DNA of 64,000 bases, from the NCBI RefSeq assembly GCF_963675165.1, contig NC_087385.1, positions 4,512,412-4,576,411 on the forward strand. Reading direction: 5' to 3'. The notes under the pieces were generated by a model. That model was not told where the DNA came from. It ran no database searches and saw nothing but the letters and a program-made list of their open reading frames with translations. Position numbers and translations under genes: made by a program. The DNA comes from Halichondria panicea (taxonomy: Eukaryota > Porifera > Demospongiae > Suberitida > Halichondriidae). Positions 37,468 through 51,100 of this stretch are shown here, piece by piece. The stretch's first letter is position 1. Every line of letters starts with the position of its first letter.

Positions 37468-39475
37468 TTTTATTTTTTATTTTTTTTTTAATAAAGAACA
37501 TGTAGGGTAATGTGTACAGGGAAGGACTTCTATGTAGACAAAATAAAAGGTGGATGGTACAGAAATTAAAGGTACATACAAAGTTTCAGTTTATTGGTGG
37601 AGGTGGGCCTCCGAGATCACCAGGTCGATAGCCCCAGATCTAAAGGGGTGTTCACTTGACGATCTGGATCCTCTAATGGCTTGGATAGATGAGCGAAGGA
37701 GGGAAAAGGTTAGTCTGCAACGGAGCCAGCATAGTGTGCTGCTATACGATTGGTCCCATTTAGATGATAACATAGAGGCGAGCCTCTTGTAGAAGGTAGT
37801 TGCTTCACGAGCTAGGCCTCTTGTTGCAGAGAGGACTAGTGGGGAAAAGGATGCCTGTTCAATGTCTAGAATTCTTTGTTCATAGGCCCTTTTTCTTTAT
37901 TTGCTCATGCTTGCGATAGACTGTTTGAGAGTCTGTGTGTCTGTTGGATGCAGCGTGTGGGTTAAATACCCTAACATCAAAATAGGTTCTTTCAAAGGAG
38001 CCACCCCATACTCCATTGGCTGCAATGTCTAGGCGTGCACCTGGTTGTATATTGGCACTTGCTCCTGCTAGGTTCTCCCCCGTAACCGGTAACAGTTCAG
38101 GTTCGGTGCACACGTTGTTGCAGACCTCACTAAGAAGATCTGCAGTCAAGTCTCTTATCTCGTTATGCCGAATAGACGGAAAACCGCCCTTCACACAAGA
38201 GAGAGTGTGACGGTGAAGGAATAACCACAGGCACATTTCGAGGGTAGCTTGTTTGGGGTACAACCATAACGCAGAGATAGAGCGTCTCTAAAGGCTTGTT
38301 TATGAAGGGTGAAACCATGGGTTTTGAGCGGTAGGGTGGTTAGCCATGACGATTCTTTAGACAGATTAACAGATCTTCTCATGTCGGTAGAAAGTAGTGG
38401 CGTCAGTGTATTGATGTCGTTCTTGGTTCTCTCTCTGTTTTGCTGGCCTACGGTAGATTTGGCCATTAGTGACTCCGAGATAATCTCCTGCCCATAGTGT
38501 GTGTCTTGTTTGATGATATGAATACAGAGGGCAGATGTGACGTATCGAGAGGCATTGTAATCATGAGTAGCCTGTTTAAATGGTATACGGATACCTAATC
38601 TACCTTCCCTTGCTGGAAGGGCAAAGAGTGTACATTCAGTATCATTTGGTGGAGGAGTACCGGTGAGAGAAGGGATTAGGTACTTACGCAGTGCTTCGTC
38701 CAGCGGTGTCAGTACTTGACTCATGATCCTGTTTGGTGTTGTGCGACACATATAGGTCCATTTGCTTGATAATCCATGGTTTAATGCAGAGTAGGCAGTT
38801 GGGTAGTGGCAATATCTGCAAGGTTTGTCACGAGTGCGAACCAGCTGGCAACTTTAGACTCAGCGAAGGTCTCCATGTACCCTGGGGAGCCAATGGGTGA
38901 TCCTAGGTAAGGTCTTTCATCCGGAGTGACGTTCACACCAGTCTGGTGGAAGGTAGTGGACCCAATGGCGTGGAATCCCTCCTTAGTAACCAACCATGTC
39001 TTCTGAGGGTTCAGGTAGTACCTAAAGGCTGGGCCTTTTTTGGTTAAGGTGTCCCACCACTCACGTAGGTCCGATATTTTCCCCGCAGCTGCAGCGCTTG
39101 GGTGGTTTTACTGTTTGAGAGTTTTTTGATGAGGGGAATGCTGGCCAGAGCATACATAGGCATGGCAAGGGGGTCACCTTGTGTGGTGCCTTCTTGGGAG
39201 AGTAAGCAGTCTCCATCAACGTATAGATCTGTGGGCTCTCTGTAGGTACGTATTGATGAGGATGGTGGCCAATGCCGGGCAAAGTCTGCGTATATTGTGG
39301 AGGGCCACTTTGCGGTTCAGCGAGTTAAATGCGTTGGTAGCATCTGCTAGGAGAATGGCTTCATTGTCATCTGAATCAAGGCACCTTCTAGCTGCGTGTA
39401 CAGCGGCTTCTATGCCCTCCAACTGCCTTCCACAGAGTTGATACAGCCTGACACTTCTCTTGGATGTCAGGTTTA
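37468..39475 (-). mobile_element. 5'-truncated, decayed reverse-transcriptase retroelement, copy 1
   Basis: Read on the minus strand from about 39470 down, fragments in shifting frames give a continuous retroelement-like protein. A piece with ADATNAFNSLNRKVALHNIRR (RT palm-like) comes first, then GDPLAMPMYALASIPLIKKL, a WLVTKEG segment, ALPAREGRLGIRIP, then HGFTLHKQAFRDALSLRYG, CACGYSFTV, GGFPSIRHNEIRDLTADLL and RLDIAANGVWG...[11 protein letters not shown]. Frameshifts and stops break it into several ORFs. A T-rich run on the plus strand at 37468-37495 equals a 3' A-tail in element orientation, so it looks like a target-primed, 5'-truncated insertion. The RLD...FDVRV segment resembles a PD-(D/E)xK-type nuclease region, which is inference. 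It lies between PHB2 and the kinase gene. Confidence 0.8.
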
Positions 39476-39588
39476 ATTAAGGACAAGGTAGCTTTGGCAA
39501 TTATTCTTCAGACGATCCTTACCCTTTCTATGAGCTGCTTTTACTGTGCTTTTACTATATATCTAGAGGCGCTCAGCTTTTCCAACGA

Positions 39589-42500
39589 ATGGCTGTGGAT
39601 ATCAAGGGTGCTACTGTGGATAAAAGGTACTATGTAGACAAAAAGATCCAAACTGGATTCTATGGGGCCACTTGGCTATCCAAGGATCTGAGGAATGGCT
39701 CTGCTGAAGTGTGCTTGAAGGTATGTAGGCATAATCCTCGTAATAGTTATGCTTATTGATGTTGTGCACAGACTTTCTTTTATGAGAAATCTGCACAACA
39801 AGAGTTAGCAATTCTCAAAGAGATGACGTTAGGAAAGTTTCGTCATGAAAACCTCTGTACTGTGCTTCACGTCTGCGTTGACAAGGCCCCTGTGCGATCC
39901 GCCACAGGTGAGTTGTAAAATGGTACTCACAATGAATGTGACTACCCTACAACTCACTGTAGGGAAGTTGCTCACTCATTCCAGCTATGTGGTGTTTGAG
40001 TACTGCAGTGGGACGGATCTGTTCAACTTTCTTGTGACTGGACCATTTGAAAAGATCAATAGGTGATCAAATTATATCATTGCTTGTACAGTATAGCCAG
40101 TACATGTAGTTACATGCTAGAAATATATCACTTCCCTGCCCCGGCATCAATTTTGAGCTGGTCAATTTTTACATGCGTGCTCAGTGTAGTACATCACAAG
40201 ACTCATTGCTAACATTTGACCTTTGCACATAGAAAACTATGATACATCGCGCAGCTAACTAATTATGCTCTTTCACTCTGTGTCTCAACCAACAACTGGC
40301 TACCTTCGTATCTTGTAGAAACATGTCAATTTTAATTCCAGAAAATGATATCCAGGGTGTCATATAGGATTTTGAGGGCACACAGAGTGTGTTGCCGGCT
40401 ATGGAAATCCAGGGGCATGCCCCCCTGGAAATTTTTTGTTGATTAGGTGGTCTTAGGTGAATTCTGGTGGATTTTGGGGATTGCCTTTGCATTCTCAGTC
40501 GTACAACTAGTACCTGAATGCAAATTTTAGGGAGGGATATCCCCCCCTTAACCCCCTTGTATGACACCCGTATATCATAACTACTTGACCACAATTTCTG
40601 GTACCGCCTACATGCTCTGTAGATTGCAGAGGGAGTGAGAAACAAGTACTGTTATAGCGGGTAAATTTGGCAATTGAATTATTATTGGTGATTTTTAATT
40701 TGACGATATGCTGCATAGCGATCTCGTGCGATGTACTGGGACGCTAAAACACTGGTAATTTAAATTTTGGTGACCCTCCCTTGATTTACCAAATCGTCAA
40801 AATTAATTCGTCCCCACCAATACGATAATTGATTTGGAGTGGCCTAAATAACTATTTTCATCTTTTGTTATCAGAGTGAGTGGTTTTCCTGAGCCACTGG
40901 CCCAGCATTACTTCACCCAGACCCTGCTGGCGGTGGCCTACCTCCACGAAAGAGGCGTGTTTCACAGAGACATAAAACCAGAAAACTGCGTTCTCGATGG
41001 AAACTTCAACCTCAAACTGACTGACTTTGGAACAAACAAAGTAAGTCATGCAGCAGCCATCTAGCTTACTTTGCCAATAAATCACCTTGCATGCACTCGA
41101 TATATACTTGCTGTACCTAGGTACCACTGTAGTGACATTTTTGTAAGCCAGGTATGTAATTCTGACTATTGCTGCAGATACTGACAGAGTCAGGTGACCC
41201 AGCTCAGGTGCTGCGTACAGCCACTAAGGGGATTGGCACTGACTCATATCGTGCTCCTGAGGTGAACGGGGTCAATGGGTACGACCCCTCACTGGCCGAT
41301 GTATGGTCTCTGGGAGTCACTCTTTTCTTTATGGTTAGTGGATATAAGTTTGTTATTTTTCAGCTATTAAATCACACAACTTTTCTACATGACACACGCA
41401 CACGGTCAGGTGGGTATAGAAGAGATGGTGGCTAAGGTGAGCAGCCTGGATCCATACACAAGACAGATGGTGGCTCCTCTAGGTATCGTGTTCCCCTTCC
41501 CACTGCACTGCTCTAAACTTGACTGTTTTATGAATGCAGCACTAGTTGACAAAGGTACAATGGATGATAAGTACTAAGTTTTTATAGAGAGTATCCTAGT
41601 TGCTCGAGTTTTGGTCGCTTAATTTTCGCTTTGAAAACAATACCCATTTGAGAAGACACTACCCTTTTTTTCTAAAACTAAAAAATTGATTCTGTAGCCC
41701 AAAAGCAATCATTAACATATCGTAGCACTACCAAACAGCAACTAAATACATGTTTTGAAATTAGAGGTTTCTAAGATACCTTTGAGAGCATTCCATTTCA
41801 AAATTAAAGTGTTAACCATATAGATTTTGGTAGAATAAGCTCTCTGTATACTTAGTGGTCCGTACGTCCAGCTCCCCGTAACGAACAGTTCTGGACAGAG
41901 TGGGATGACCTCTATCGCAAGTTCTCCCCACGATTGGTGAATCTGTTCAATCGTGTGTTTCATCTCCAGCCGACCAATAGGATCACAATCAGAGAGCTTG
42001 CCCAACACTCCTGGGTGTCCAAGTCAAGCAGACTACACCCTAAGGAGATTCTCATACAAATGCGTGATAGGTGAAGTCAGATATGGCATACCCATTAATT
42101 CACTCACTGTCCATTACCAGTACCTTAGTGTGATTGCACACATGTTAATACACCTTGCACATGACACATACACAGGTGTCCCAGTAGTGTGTCCCTTTCG
42201 CAGCAGCCCTCTCCAAGAGTACAGGCTACTAAGACACTTGGCGGAGTCGATCAGGCCTCTCTCCGCTCTGCCCTCAGTTCGTCAGAGGTGCCAAACTACC
42301 TCACTGACTCAGAGCTGTGGATGTACTCTGAGACACTCTACCAACTGGAGGAGACACAACTCAGCATTGTCCTAGAATCAGCTGACATTCAAGAGTTCAT
42401 CCTTGACATCAGCTTTTGTCGAAAAGTATTGACAACCATTCTTACTGAGCCTCAAGTCCACGAACACAGGTAAAGGGTGCTGCCAGCTCCTCAGCAAAAA

Positions 42501-43284
42501 GTAGTACACGTGATCGTATCTAACCTCCTCTGGTACTCTGCTCTGGTACAAACTAATAGTACTTGTATTCTAAACAAAGTATAATAATTGAGTTCAATTT
42601 TGCTTACACTGGACTCCACTGTCTTTCCACCAGATCAATAGGTTCCCTGCATGGAGGGTGGGTGGTGAACTACCTGTCTGCCATCGGGTTCCTGCCCCAA
42701 GGATCTGTACTCTATCTACCCCAGGACCGCCTAAACCTGCCTCTCATATCAGCAGCGACCATGATTTTGGATGGCCTGGAAACTGCTGTATTTAAAAGTG
42801 CTCTGGAAATCGATTGGTGTGTGTGTGTGTGTGCGTGTGTGCGTGTGTGCGTGCGTGCGTGCGTGTGTTTACCAGCTCAAGTTGACATGATCAATTTATT
42901 GTTTGTTTTTGTTCCAGTATGGACGACGAGGAAACACCTACTGATCTCTCTGTTGCCGGGTCATTGCCAGGAGATGCATTATTACAGTCAGTAGTTACTC
43001 TAAAAGCTTTTACTTTTTACCAAATTCTTAATGATCTCTATGCATGTTCTCACAATCAACCTCTTTTTGATACCAGGTTTACAGGGTTCTCGTTCAATAA
43101 TGACAGCGGGTTCCCCACACCGCCATACAGTCAGTCGGAACAGTCAACTGACCACGTACCACTACCACCCAGACCAGCTGGAATTCTCAGGAGATTCTCC
43201 TCTGAACCTAACTTTGCCTACATACACAACATGCCCATGGACATTGCATCCAGTATAGCTGGCTCTATCCCTCAAGGTTTGTAA
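39589..43284 (+). CDS. Serine/threonine protein kinase, CAMK/SNF1-like, unassigned
   Basis: Exons: 39589-39720, 39772-39907, 39963-40062, 40875-41040, 41178-41333, 41410-41482, 41540-41554, 41872-42070, 42176-42469, 42634-42816, 42918-42986, 43077-43284; 576 residues. Kinase domain at the N-terminus: glycine loop IQTGFYGAT (first Gly replaced by Gln), VCLK lysine, [12 protein letters not shown] hinge, HRDIKPEN catalytic loop, DFG, SYRAPEV, DVWSLGV, all others intact. It is therefore probably active. The 15-nt exon 41540-41554 and the acceptor at 41871 are the least certain parts; they were chosen because the phase closes and FW..W is kept. The C-terminal half has no recognised domain, ending in a Pro/Ser-rich tail ([29 protein letters not shown]). 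A (TG)n repeat starts at the donor of exon 10. Substrates are unknown. Confidence 0.8.
42817..42868 (+). repeat. (TG)n/(CG) microsatellite at a splice donor
   Basis: The intron begins GTGTGTGTGTGTG and continues as TG/TGCG repeats for about 50 bp, so the 5' splice site of the kinase gene is embedded in a microsatellite with many alternative GT dinucleotides. Confidence 0.9.
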
Positions 43285-43913
43285 TTTTAGCCATTTCACA
43301 TTCGTATTTGTAAGTCGATCATGGAAGTTTGGCTAGGCCCTATCACAGAATAACATTTATGCTAAGATCAATAATTGGTATACCCAATAAAATTTGGGGT
43401 AATAAAATTATAGAATTTTGCTCTTGTAGCACAGAATTCAAAGGAAAACTATGCTAATGAAAGCATCGCAGGTGCTGATGCCTCGGTGGAGATGCCAAAG
43501 CTACATAACATAAAGCTACTTTTTATTCAGTCCAATTCATGCATGCAAACTCAAAGAGTGGGTAATGATCAACCATGAATGTTGTTACAAACGATCGATG
43601 CCAAAAGTTCAAGTCTAAAATTAATGGCTGCCGTCTGCAGAGCCTTGCAGCTCTCTTCTCACTCATGCAGCTACCAATAGCTAGCGTTCTAGTGCAGAGC
43701 TAACTACTAAGTAGAGTAGCAACACTCGGTAAACAAGTTTGGCTACGTGCTCTTCTGAAAAGGCTGCAATGGCATTCCAAGTAAGCAAACTAGGCATAAC
43801 TCGAGAACGAAGCATTATTTTGCAAATCCACGAATTAAAGTCCAAGTAAACATGACTAGAAGCCTATAGAAACTCTTACTTGCACTTGATTCATCCTTGA
43901 GCAGCTGTAGCAG

Positions 43914-43916
<3 letters not shown>

Positions 43917-43950
<34 letters not shown>
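43917..43950 (+). repeat. (CA)n microsatellite
   Basis: About 16 CA dinucleotides in intergenic sequence. Confidence 0.95.
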
Positions 43951-43954
<4 letters not shown>

Positions 43955-45660
43955 AGAAACACACTACCGTATACCTCGCTTGCGCATGCGCACCGAGGCA
44001 TAACAAATGCCATAGACTATTGGAATGCAATGTTGCTCAAATTTGAGCAAGCAACAATCTGATTCAGTACTTTCCACAATGACGCCACAAACAGTTAAAA
44101 TTATTTGCCTTTCAAAAAGTGTAACACGACTAGGATCTAACAACTGTAGTAACCACAGACCAATTCTGTGGTTGGACTGTTGGGTAGTTAGAGCACAGCT
44201 GGAGCAGTTAGAGCAGCAAGTTAGAGCATTAGTACAACCAGTAGGTTGCACATAGGATTGACAGTGCAGTAGTGTGTGTTTTCAATTATTGCACAAATTT
44301 TGACTCGTGTTTAAACTGCTCTATTTCTGCAGGGAAAAGCCACAGCAAGAAATGGACTGGATAGATAGCCTTTTATCTGTCTAAATGTGTGATACTATAC
44401 CACACTTACGTCACCACAAATTGATCTCATTGGTCAACAGCTGTAGGATATATAGAATATTAGCATACAGCCCCAGGCATGCACAGTTTTTCAAGCTGTT
44501 TTTTTGTTTTTTCATTTGTTCAAGAAAGTAAGCAAAGAGAAAAGAGCCATGCTTGACGGTACTAAGACTCAAAGCGACGGCAGAAACACGGAAGGTGCTC
44601 TCCAATAAGATGGCTAAGCTTCCATGGGTCCATGGGCGCGGTTTAGATACATTTTATTCAAGAAGAGCTTGCGACTCCAGTAAGGGACGTTGAATGGTCA
44701 ACGCTTGGACCAAGGAAGCTCTTGAGCATCTGTAGGAGTCAACATGTTGCTCATGTAGCTCTTTAACGGCTGCAAAATCCGGCATAGTCTTGTTCTTTTT
44801 TGCAGTCTGCATCGTGATTGAATTGTTGCTAGGGGGAGGTCCTTTTATAGTGCTGCGGTCACGTGGTATAAGTCAGATATGCCACACCTACTCGGAGGAT
44901 ATGCACCCTATATATCCTCCTCTTAGGTGTGGTATATCCTATACATATTTGAAAAATTGCACTATTTTCATATTTCACCGTGTTTCGTCTGACTGACTAA
45001 GTAAGTTAGTAACTTTCTTGAAAAGCATTTCCTCCTTGTACAGACATGTTCAGATACAGCCTCTAGTCGACTAGAACCCGGACCATGGGCGTTTTTCTCA
45101 GAATTTCTTTTGCTTCCAAGAAGCAAATGACCTCTCAGGCTCCACTTTTCTTACCTACGCAATTCCGCCATCTTTAAATAACTGCCACAGCAACGCACAT
45201 GGCAACTTATGAGATGGGCGTGGCTTTGACATCGATAACACAAAACCTCCTTTCTTCAGCTCAGCTCTCCATTCTCTCACTTTAGGTATGCTATTTATGC
45301 TAAACGTATGCACTGACTGGATATACCATAGCCATAGACTTCCATGCTTTTGCACTTGGAAGTATATCTATAGTATAGTACAGTATAAACATGGCTGCCA
45401 TATTATCACATAGATAATGAATAAAATATTATTATTCCAGTACTGTCTTCTCTTCTTGAACTTCTCTTGCTTCTTGATGTTCCTCTTGAAGTTCTTAGGT
45501 ATTTCACTTTCGTTATGGAGGAGTATAATAATTATACTTCTGTCCAACGACCACTTTTATAATTATATTATCTTAAGATTACAGGACGATAACAAATTAA
45601 TCAACGTCACATTAATTCTATCTTATCAATAATGTACTACTGTATGAAAAAAGAAAGGGA

Positions 45661-46107
45661 ATCAAAACTAAAAAACATTTGCAATGTAAACGTTGCTAGG
45701 GTTGCCAGGAAAAGAAAAGCGCGAAAATGCGAAGAAACAAGAAATTCGGCGAGTGTATAACTCCAATCTGTTACAACGTCATTCACATGTACAGTCGAGT
45801 GGCCTACTGTACTGTTGATAAGGAATTTAGAATCAAAATACAGGTTGAGTAAAATGCACAGTCATTGCACTAAATAAGAATTCACCTTTGGACAGTGAAA
45901 CTATTATTACTTGCAATGTGAAAGGATTGGCCAGGAAAAGTACCAAAACAAGTATAGCTTAAATTTCTTGAAACAGTACATGTGAATGACGTTGTAACGG
46001 ATTGGAGTTATGCACTCGCCGAATTTCTTGTTTCTTCGCTTTTTCGCGCTTTTCTTTTCCTGGCAATCCTAGCAACGTTCACATTGCAAATGTTTTTTAG
46101 TTTGATA
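45661..46107. mobile_element. ~450-bp inverted-repeat element, 130-bp arms
   Basis: The left arm (45661-45792) contains AAAAAACATTTGCAATG, GTTGCCAGGAAAAGAAAAGC and TTACAACGTCATTCACATGT. The right arm (45976-46107) is its near-perfect reverse complement. About 183 bp of AT-rich spacer separates the arms. No coding capacity; likely a MITE/foldback transposon. Confidence 0.85.
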
Positions 46108-47201
46108 GATAAAGGAGAGAGAGATTGGAAACGGAAGTCAAAACGTCTACTTTATTCCAGGGGGTGTGGCTTAATTCAGAAATTATCCACATTGCCAGCC
46201 CAAACGTGGGAAAACAAGCTTTATTTAAAAGCAAATCCAGACCCTTCCAAACCTTCCCAAAGCTTCGATACAATGCCCCTCCATGGTAGGCATAACTTAG
46301 AAATGACAAAAAAATTTAGATTGTTGTGAAGTTGCTAGAGGGGGATCAAGTCTAATATAGCTAGAGCTGTCTAACTAAGTAGTGTGCTGTGTCTTATATG
46401 GTCTCAAGTATTGTGGAAGTGCAAGCAGCAGAACTCTTACATTGACAGTAAGACAATCGTTTGTCTATGGTTTGTCTTTTTGGCCATTTTTTCCAACGTT
46501 AAAACAGCAGCGTCGATTAAACCGCATTGGCAACGTGGTTGTTCATTTGAACTTTTGCTTGGCCAATAATATCCATAGAGCACTCGCAACAGTGCATTAA
46601 CTAGTATTTATTACTAGAATGTTTTGCGAGCATCAAACATAATGATGCGAACTTGAAATACTTTGCAAAAATGAAATCACGAAACCTAAAACTAGTACTG
46701 GTGACAGAACACAATAGGTTAGATCGCAACGGGTCAATGCTGATTTAGTTGATTTGCAGATTTGCAAAGGTTTTTCACCAGCAAAATATTCTAGTAATAA
46801 TTAGGCCAGTGTTCGTCAATGTCTTGTTTCTGGTTTGGAAATCACCTTACCACTAGTGAGGTAGGGAGGTTATCATTATTTATTATTGTGACATCACTTC
46901 CTGTAAAACCCCATTTCCTGCTAATTAAAATAACCACACTGGATATACAATAAAACCACAAATATGAAAAAGGAAAATCTTACCTAATCTATGCTGCAAT
47001 CTATGCTATTTATCATGTGACACACCCACAAGTAGGTGTGGCTAATGAAAATAATGGAGTGATGTCATAATAATGAGTTTTTTGATGAGGCAGTGAAATT
47101 TGAGGAGGGAGGTAACCAGAAACAAGACATTGATTAACATTGGCCTTATGGTATTCAGTTGTTATTCAGTAGATCTTACGTGTCTACCTCACACACTCCA
47201 C

Positions 47202-48001
47202 ATGAATACTTCTCACACAGATGAGTCGTCACAAGACAGTATGGCGTGGAGTGCACAGAGCTCACAAGAAGAGTGCCCTGAGGATTTTTTGACCCCTAAC
47301 AGAACTGACTACAGCCATTGTCACCATCTACTTCCCTTGGGCGTGGCAATAAATACCAGTAAACCACGGCAATACAAGTGAGTTGCATAATAATATTGTT
47401 GATTTAAAAGTGCTGGATAAGTCCTAACAGTATGCACACGTCTTTTTATACATGGTATACAGTTACATATAATGTATAGTTTTAGCTATCTTAATATTCT
47501 CTCTGCTACATAATTATAGGGCAGCTGCTTTGTTCTGCAAGCTCTCTGGTCTGCTGACTAGCTATGGGCTCTATCAGGTGGTACTTAACGAGCAGCTGGC
47601 CCTCTACTGTCGAGGCAGTGCTGCCAACTTTTCTGCCAGAGTGGTTCTTATAGACCTTGCTACTGGACAGGGTAAGCACTGTGTTGTGTACTGTGTATAA
47701 GTTTGTATGTGAGGATGCAACTACATGTACAGTCATGATGTATACATTGAATCACAAGTCATTGTCTTTGGGCATTTTTGGTGATGGATGATCATGACAT
47801 GTATTGGGGTATTTGTTCAGTATCATCTATGCATGCATATCAGGACCATTGGTCCTCAGTGAATGCATGTGTTGAGCCTTAATAAAATTTTGTTTGTGTT
47901 CATCTGCAGTGGGCATCTCTTGCTGGTGTTTCACAGGACGAGATGAGTGGATGGCTATTCTGACAAGAGTTAGCAGCGACATGACCCCTAGCAACAAATA
48001 A
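47202..48001 (+). CDS. Small conserved-looking protein of unknown function
   Basis: Exons: 47202-47377, 47520-47671, 47910-48001, giving 139 residues; an in-frame ATG at 47148 would add 18. Phases 2 and 1 close correctly across ATTATAG and CTGCAG acceptors. The N-terminus is Ser/Glu-rich (ESSQDSMAWSAQSSQEECPE). A more structured half follows: ALFCKLSGLLTSYGLYQV, CRGSAANFSARVVLIDLATG and a C-terminal TGRDEWMAILTRVSS. I do not recognise the family. No signal peptide or TM is seen. The gene is convergent with RPAP2, the stop codons being 124 bp apart. Confidence 0.6.
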
Positions 48002-48125
48002 ACTATAATTGTGGTATAGCACTACCTGGTACACATGCGGTTATTGTTCATTCATTTTTGTACATGGTTCAAAGTTTGAATTTTTTTGTCATGAAATCAG
48101 ATAATCAGCTGAATTTTTCATAAAA

Positions 48126-51100
48126 TCAGATTGAGTCAATTACTGGGTTAATTAGTTCCTTTGCTTTGATAAAGAGTATGTCAAAATGATCTTTACTGGC
48201 TTTCAACTCAGTCAGAGAAATGTCCAGAGCCTTCTTGTTTACTGCCTCCTGTCCGTGGAAACTGTAACAAACAATCATGTATATAGTCATTGTATGGCAA
48301 TGAAGAAGTACACTCACAACAGTTGAGTATAATAATTGTGGTACGTGCTATACACAACACTTACAGGGCAATCAGCAGTAGTGCAATGAGCTTCCACTGA
48401 GGGGGCCTGAAGGCCACACATTTGTTGGTCAATCTAAGGGACAGAGACAATCATAAAAACTGACACAGAAACAACCCACCTAAAAGATGAGGCCATTTCC
48501 ATTACACCACTTCCCTCACCAAGAGACTGTAGCGTGGAGCGTAGCTGGCTCATAAACAGGGATCTTTGAACTTGACTAACACACATGTCGTGTAGCGGAG
48601 GATGGAACACACCTTCAGAGTGGTCATGCTGCTTCGTTCCTACAGTGTTCAACCAAATGTCCAATGAGTCGGATATTTGTTGAATGTACTTGTTTGCAAA
48701 CTGTTCATCGCCACCGCCACAGTTAAAGGGATGGTTTGATACCGAGGTATTTTTGTCACTCAGGCATAAAGATTCAAACGAAGATAAGTTTATAGCGTGT
48801 AATGGAGCATCATCGGTTGTGATGGGTTGTGATGAGCTATCATCGGTGGTTGGTTGCTGCTTGGTATCCACCGAGACTGGTTGTGATGAGCCATCATCGG
48901 TGGTTGGTTGCTGCTTGGTATCCACTGACACTGGTTGTGATGGGCCATCATCGGTGGTTGGTTGCTGCTTGGTATCCACCGAGACTAGTTGTGATGAGCC
49001 ATCATCGGTGGTTGGTTGCTGCTTGGTATCCACTGAGACTGGTTGTGATGAGGTAGCTTCGGTTACCGGCTTACAGAGGGGGGAGTCTAACAGGGGGAGA
49101 AGCTGCATGGACCTGCATTGTAAAAACAAACATGTTACCGCAACACATGTGTACCCCCTTACACATGTGCTGTTTTGTGTGAAGTGTGTTAATGCAACAC
49201 ATATCAACATGTGTGACATATCAACATGTGTGTGTGCTAAAACTACACACAGCTCCATTTTAACACATATCTCCTACTCAAATGTGTTTAAACGACACGC
49301 AATTTGTTGCTAATTTAACACAGCTTAGTTTTAACGCAGATCTCTTACTTAAGTGTGTTTAAATGACACCTTACTTGTGTTATATTTAACACACACTGTG
49401 TGCTCGCTTTACTTCAATATTATAGATGCAAGAATAGAATGATACATTCATGGATAGGACAGGGTTATTAAAAGTCAACATGATGAAAATTCTTATTCAC
49501 ATGCACATACATTTAATTGTGTCATGCATGGATACTCAAGAAAAAATTGTTGTTTATAACTGTTGACTTTATAAACATTGTAGTATGACAAATACATTTC
49601 TGTGTTGTACAAATAAATAAAAGTGTTTTTCATCGTCGGTAATAAATTATTTCACCGAACACTCTTCATTGGCTTGCATGCATGGGCAAAACTCCTTCCC
49701 AGAATGATCACGAATCAGGCCGGCCCTGTACACACAGAGAACGTAAAGAGCACTATTTACATGCAGTACGAACTATTCAGTGGAGAATTAATGTCGTAGC
49801 CGTATAATATACTTTATTTCAATGTTGCTATGGGGGACCAGGCCATGATCATAGATACAGACATACTATATAGATAGACACACTTGCTTGATCCAGTGTA
49901 TAACACTTTCTTTGACTGAAAATAATTATAATTATGGGGACTAATTTACATACTGTATCTACTCCTTAAAAACTTAGACTCGCAAGCCGTCACTGTTGCA
50001 GGCGAACAGTAGACTGGTCAAACTCCGTGTTGAGACTTGTGTAACGTTTGCCACGATATTTGTGGCAACTAACCGCATGCGGTTACCACAAGATCAATGA
50101 TAGTGACGTTTCACTAGAAAACTCTACGTATCACATGCAGTATACTGACGTCACGAAAACCGCAGCCACTTAAAATATTTCTGATATGCTGGCTGTGCAA
50201 CACGAGTCTCAACACGGAGTTTGACCAGTCTACTGTTCGCCTGCAACAGTGACGGCTTGCGAGTCTATAAAAACTGGCTAACTTATCTTTTAGTATACCC
50301 TGTTAATTGTTGCTTGGGGCTTAGAGCAACCTGCTGCATGCAGACAGAGCTATAGAGACTAGACTGAAGACTGCACTTGCTTGTATTAAACTTGGTGTCC
50401 ATATTTATTGGGTGTGGTCCAACTTTTGTGCCGCACCCAACTATATCCCATGGCTATTAGAATGTTTTTTTGTTTTTTGTTTTTTTAATAATAATAATAA
50501 TTATTGCAAGTGAAAAGATAAAACACAAAAAAAAAAAAAAAAAAAAAAAAACAAGAAAAAAACAACAACATGTGACATAAGTTCCTGGGAAAACACATGT
50601 TTCAGACCGATAGCACCCGGCCTTCTTGGGTTGCTAGGTCAATAGTGCCGGTGTCTAAGGCCTTCCATGGTGTGGTGGTGGTGAATGACTTCCTAGAGCC
50701 TCTGATGCACATAATCTCTGATCTTATGAGGGAGAAATTTAGCCTATACATCTCATCCAATTTAGAGTTGTGCTGTATGTTTTGTCATGTTTCTCTGCCA
50801 GCATTGAAGCTAGTTTCTTGTAGACAATAGCTGCAGCCGGACCCATACCTCCAGCAGCAGAGAAAACAAAGGCGTAAACGATCCATGTTCGACTTCTCTT
50901 ACACGCTGTTCATAAGCTCTCTTCTTCTCCATCTCGTTTCTTCTGTAGCTCTGGGCCATGGTGGAGCGGCGATAGGTAGGTGCGTACGGGTTGAAGACCC
51001 TGACATCAAAAAATGCACTCTGTCTATCGTTGCTCCAGAAGCTCTGGGCCACAACATCAAGGCGAGCCCCATTCTCGCGGTTGGTTGTCCTAAGTTGGAA

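Larger units (their letters stand above)
43285..47147. other. Gene-free repeat-bearing interval
   Basis: No coding exon could be supported on either strand. ORFs are short and lack splice-consistent partners. It holds a (CA)n tract at 43917-43950, a GCGCATGCGC palindrome at about 43983, a short inverted motif pair near 44870-44945 (GTGTGGTATATCCTATA against TATGCCACACCTACT) and the inverted-repeat element at 45661-46107. Confidence 0.6.

Noticed and set aside
48684-49313. 209-codon plus-strand frame rich in [17 protein letters not shown]
   Set aside because: Antisense of the RPAP2 54-bp repeat exon; no splice-consistent partners.
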